From Paenibacillus mendelii (GTDB lineage: Bacteria; Bacillota; Bacilli; Paenibacillales; Paenibacillaceae): a DNA stretch of 64,000 nucleotides. The stretch lies in assembly GCF_024498075.1 (NCBI RefSeq), contig NZ_JANHOF010000003.1, positions 496,001 through 560,000 on the forward strand, given 5' to 3'. Of this stretch, positions 61,416-64,000 are shown piece by piece. The translations under genes were made by a program, and so were the position numbers. Under the pieces are notes generated by a model. That model searched no databases. It was not told where the DNA came from and was given only the letters and a program-made list of their open reading frames with translations. Within the stretch, counting starts at the first letter, position 1. The number at the start of each line of letters is the position of its first letter.

Positions 61416-64000
61416 TTGACTAGGGGGAATATACTAAAAGTCATTTCGTTATTACTGATTTTTGTGGTTATTGGAGGTGGATTGCTTGGTTTAATTCCTA
61501 TCCATACCGTTGATGCTGCAACTCCCAACATGGGTAGTAACTCAATGATTACTCCTGTAAAGCAAAATGGAAAACCACCAACAAAAAGATTTGCTGTAGG
61601 ATTCATGTCTTACGATATTTGGAGTAATTCTGCAGGGGAGTGGACAACTAAATCCCCAGGAGACAATGTTAATATTAGTTGGGATTACAGCTTTAGTTTT
61701 CCAGGGAGATCAGTCCGCGATATTAATGTCCGAGCATTTAACAGTAGTTCGGACGGTTCATTGTTTAATGAATCCCGAAACTCAGAACAATATTTTTCAT
61801 ACGCGCCGTATGTAGGAAGCTCTTCATCACCAAACATACCCAGCGGTGGTAAGACTGGGGTAGGTACTTCTTCAATCACATTTAATACTAAGATGGATGG
61901 TATATTGAATGCTCCTACTCCACTAAGTATTATTGAACCTGGTGATTATTCACCTAATGTAAAAGCTTATCGCTACTTTTTCCCTATCGTCTTCGAATTC
62001 GAACTAGACGGATTTTTAGAAGTCAGACATTTTAAGACAGATGGGACTTCGATTGATAGTGCATTTTCGAATCAATCGAAGTCCATCCAGGTTGGCTCCA
62101 CGGTTCCCATAACGCCAGCCACGAATGCGAATTATACGTACGTCGGCTATAAGAAAAGCGTAACTTCTTCTCCAAGCGGCGGTTCAATCTTAACTGGCAA
62201 TCCTCCGACCTTCACATATGACGGGACGTATGACACCTACTATCTGAATTTATACTATGAGGAGACAGGTAATGGCGGCGGCCAATCCAAATTTATCGTT
62301 AAACATTATAAGAAAGATGGATCTAGCTTAAGTTCGATGTTTCCGGATAAAATCGAAAATTTAACGGTAGGAAGTACATATAGCGCAGCGCCTGCTGCTC
62401 ATGCCCAGTATACCTACTATGGACATAAGTCCTCTAAAACAACCGATCCGCCATCTGGATCCATTGTGAGTGGAAATCCTTCTCCAATGAATTTCGTATA
62501 CAATGGGAGTTTTCCAGCATACACGGTCTATCTGTATTATGATGAGAAACCAATCTCGTCATCGGACGGAGTCATTAAAGTAAGGCATATGGTCAAAACA
62601 TCCCCATCGGGTTCATACACAAACGCAAGAGAAGAAAATGTCATTGTCAGCCCGCTCCCTGGAACAAAGAAGGTAAGTGCCGATGCTGCGCTAGGCACGA
62701 TTCTAGGAAGCAATCTATCGTATACATCATACGTAGACGGCTCATACACCACGGGGAGTACGAATGAGACAGCCAGTTTAACTTCAACGAAAAAGGCAGC
62801 ATATGTGACTTTCTTCTATCAAAAAACGACCGTCAGCATTATTGGCGATTTCGACATCATCAAAGATAAGATCAATTATCGCGAGCCGTTTAAACTCCAT
62901 CCGAAGAACATCGTAGTAACCGGATGCAGCTACCAATATCACTATTTTGAAATATCGCGCGATGGGATAACATCGGAGACGCCCAGGATTTACGGATCGA
63001 CGACGGACTTCAATTTCACGGAATCCAACTATCCTTACTCCCTGGGAATCGGTATGCATGATGTGCGGATGAAAATCGTTGCAGAATGCGGAGAGAGTGA
63101 TTGGATTGGACCCAAGCCTTTAGAGGTGCTGGGACCCGTTGGCAACAGCCCGCCTCAATTCAAAATCGGTTATGTTCATCCTTACGAAGGTCTTCGAACC
63201 ATACCAGTGTATGAAGTTGTCGTAGGCACCACGATGGATCTTATCTATATCGATGATCCGTCGGTACCGACTCCATTTGATCCGGATGGCGACGTAATGT
63301 ATTTTGAATATTTTGATTTTTCAGAAAGTTCGGAGTGGGCGAAGCAAATTCCGTCTAAATATCAGAACTCGAAATATACGGATGGGTATCATGGTGTTCT
63401 TATGGATACGCTCGGTAATCACCCCGTTAAAGCGAAGATGAGGGATAAATTTGGAGCAACAAGCACAGCAACTACTTATATTAACGTTGTGCCTGAAAAT
63501 CCCGTTCCTATCATCGATGCATCCAACGAGGTCACCGAAGGCCGTCCTCTGAAAATTCCATTGAATTCCTCTCGAAGCTATAGTCCAATGAAAAGAGAAA
63601 TCAATCATAGCCGCGATGAGTGGACCAATCGGAAAAACGTATATGACACCGTAGGGACGGAAACGGTCACCTTGAGCGTATATGATTCGGCAGGCTTAAA
63701 ATCGTTAGCTCCTGCAACGCATATTATTAACGTTAAGCCGGACTTGCCTCCAATACCTCAATTGGAATTCACGACTCCTTCAATCCGGAATGTAGAGATG
63801 GTGTTTAAAGAACGCTCGTATTCGCCGGATCAGGACGTAATAGAGGTCAAGGATTTTTCCTACCGTTATGACTCTGATAATGACGGAGACTTTGACGATG
63901 AGACCATGATTCCAATCGAGCTGGATAGTAACCGTAATTTCAAGCTAACTCCTAATCGTGTCGGTATCTATGAGTTCCATATCTATCTCAAGGAAGATTG
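61416..64000 (+). CDS. Large secreted repeat protein, partial (runs off the window)
   Basis: A frame open for 861 codons from TTG 61416 (GGAGGT at 8 bases) to the last base, so the C-terminus is missing. A signal peptide ends near HTVDAA (about residue 30). Two MucBP-like repeats follow: about 205-287 (FLEVRHFKTDGTS; YTYVGYKKS) and about 290-385 (FIVKHYKKDGSS; YTYYGHKSS), plus a shorter third (about 388-470, IKVRHMVKTS). Later parts (about 470-860) are Ig-like/PKD-like beta domains (GVLMDTLGNHPVKAKMRDKF). The codon use is less GC-rich than that of the neighbours. Surface or spore/biofilm role is likely; no enzyme motif seen. Confidence 0.78.
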   Translation, partial: MTRGNILKVISLLLIFVVIGGGLLGLIPIHTVDAATPNMGSNSMITPVKQNGKPPTKRFAVGFMSYDIWSNSAGEWTTKSPGDNVNISWDYSFSFPGRSVRDINVRAFNSSSDGSLFNESRNSEQYFSYAPYVGSSSSPNIPSGGKTGVGTSSITFNTKMDGILNAPTPLSIIEPGDYSPNVKAYRYFFPIVFEFELDGFLEVRHFKTDGTSIDSAFSNQSKSIQVGSTVPITPATNANYTYVGYKKSVTSSPSGGSILTGNPPTFTYDGTYDTYYLNLYYEETGNGGGQSKFIVKHYKKDGSSLSSMFPDKIENLTVGSTYSAAPAAHAQYTYYGHKSSKTTDPPSGSIVSGNPSPMNFVYNGSFPAYTVYLYYDEKPISSSDGVIKVRHMVKTSPSGSYTNAREENVIVSPLPGTKKVSADAALGTILGSNLSYTSYVDGSYTTGSTNETASLTSTKKAAYVTFFYQKTTVSIIGDFDIIKDKINYREPFKLHPKNIVVTGCSYQYHYFEISRDGITSETPRIYGSTTDFNFTESNYPYSLGIGMHDVRMKIVAECGESDWIGPKPLEVLGPVGNSPPQFKIGYVHPYEGLRTIPVYEVVVGTTMDLIYIDDPSVPTPFDPDGDVMYFEYFDFSESSEWAKQIPSKYQNSKYTDGYHGVLMDTLGNHPVKAKMRDKFGATSTATTYINVVPENPVPIIDASNEVTEGRPLKIPLNSSRSYSPMKREINHSRDEWTNRKNVYDTVGTETVTLSVYDSAGLKSLAPATHIINVKPDLPPIPQLEFTTPSIRNVEMVFKERSYSPDQDVIEVKDFSYRYDSDNDGDFDDETMIPIELDSNRNFKLTPNRVGIYEFHIYLKED

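Overview
The window looks like chromosomal DNA of a spore-forming Bacillota of the Paenibacillaceae type (Paenibacillus, Cohnella or a relative). The evidence is strong GGAGG-type ribosome binding sites with ATG, GTG and TTG starts, moderate GC content, spore-coat genes (CotH, CotB-like, CotF-like), a Spo0E-like phosphatase, EcsAB, an S-layer-homology protein, copper-amine-oxidase-N proteins, and MutS2 followed by DUF350. No rRNA, tRNA, CRISPR array, prophage or transposase gene was found.

Layout. 0-7.5 kb: the end of a coiled-coil gene, a CuA-type lipoprotein, a YvlD-like membrane protein, mutS2, DUF350, a 24-residue membrane peptide, a zinc-ribbon protein, an MFS transporter and a cysteine synthase. 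7.5-13.3 kb: a spore-surface cluster. It holds a CotH-type kinase, a protein made almost only of Thr-Arg-Gly triplets, a divergent CotB-like protein with an 18-triplet Gly-Thr-Arg stretch and three poly-Asn tracts, an ArsB/NhaD-type transporter with a small membrane partner, a second protein with CotB-like traits, and two CotF-like proteins. 13.3-25 kb: a MocR regulator, hisC, an alaR-alaT pair, a Spo0E-like protein, a GxGYxYP secreted protein, a lipoprotein / cobalamin adenosyltransferase / RluA / ArsC-like run, a DapL-like aminotransferase and an imperfect palindromic repeat. 25-29.7 kb: a 5'-3' exonuclease and an M20 amidohydrolase, then a decaying catabolic patch with two gene remnants around one intact gene of unknown function.

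29.7-38.8 kb: a two-component system followed by a tightly overlapping operon: solute-binding lipoprotein, ABC ATPase, HlyD-like adaptor, FtsX-like permease, and a second ATPase that carries a C-terminal AbrB-like segment. 38.9-50 kb: phosphodiester glycosidase, small DUF proteins, HRDC protein, zinc-dependent phospholipase C, CheX, SDR, DEAD-box helicase, SLH protein and ecsAB. 50-60.1 kb: a PadR/HAAS pair, an HxlR regulator divergent from a dioxygenase-like and a DoxX gene, an aminotransferase, an AraC regulator, a second MocR regulator, psd, a small membrane protein and a CotSA-like glycosyltransferase. 60.4-64 kb: secreted proteins, the last running off the window.

The most interesting system is the 7.5-13.3 kb spore-surface locus. 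CotH is a known spore-coat kinase that phosphorylates CotB and CotG in Bacillus. Here it sits in one orientation with a pure Thr-Arg-Gly repeat protein and opposite a CotB-like protein that carries the same triplet. The triplet array is nearly uniform DNA in one gene and strongly codon-diversified in the other. That suggests a length-variable, basic, Thr-rich coat polymer that CotH may phosphorylate. This last step is inference.
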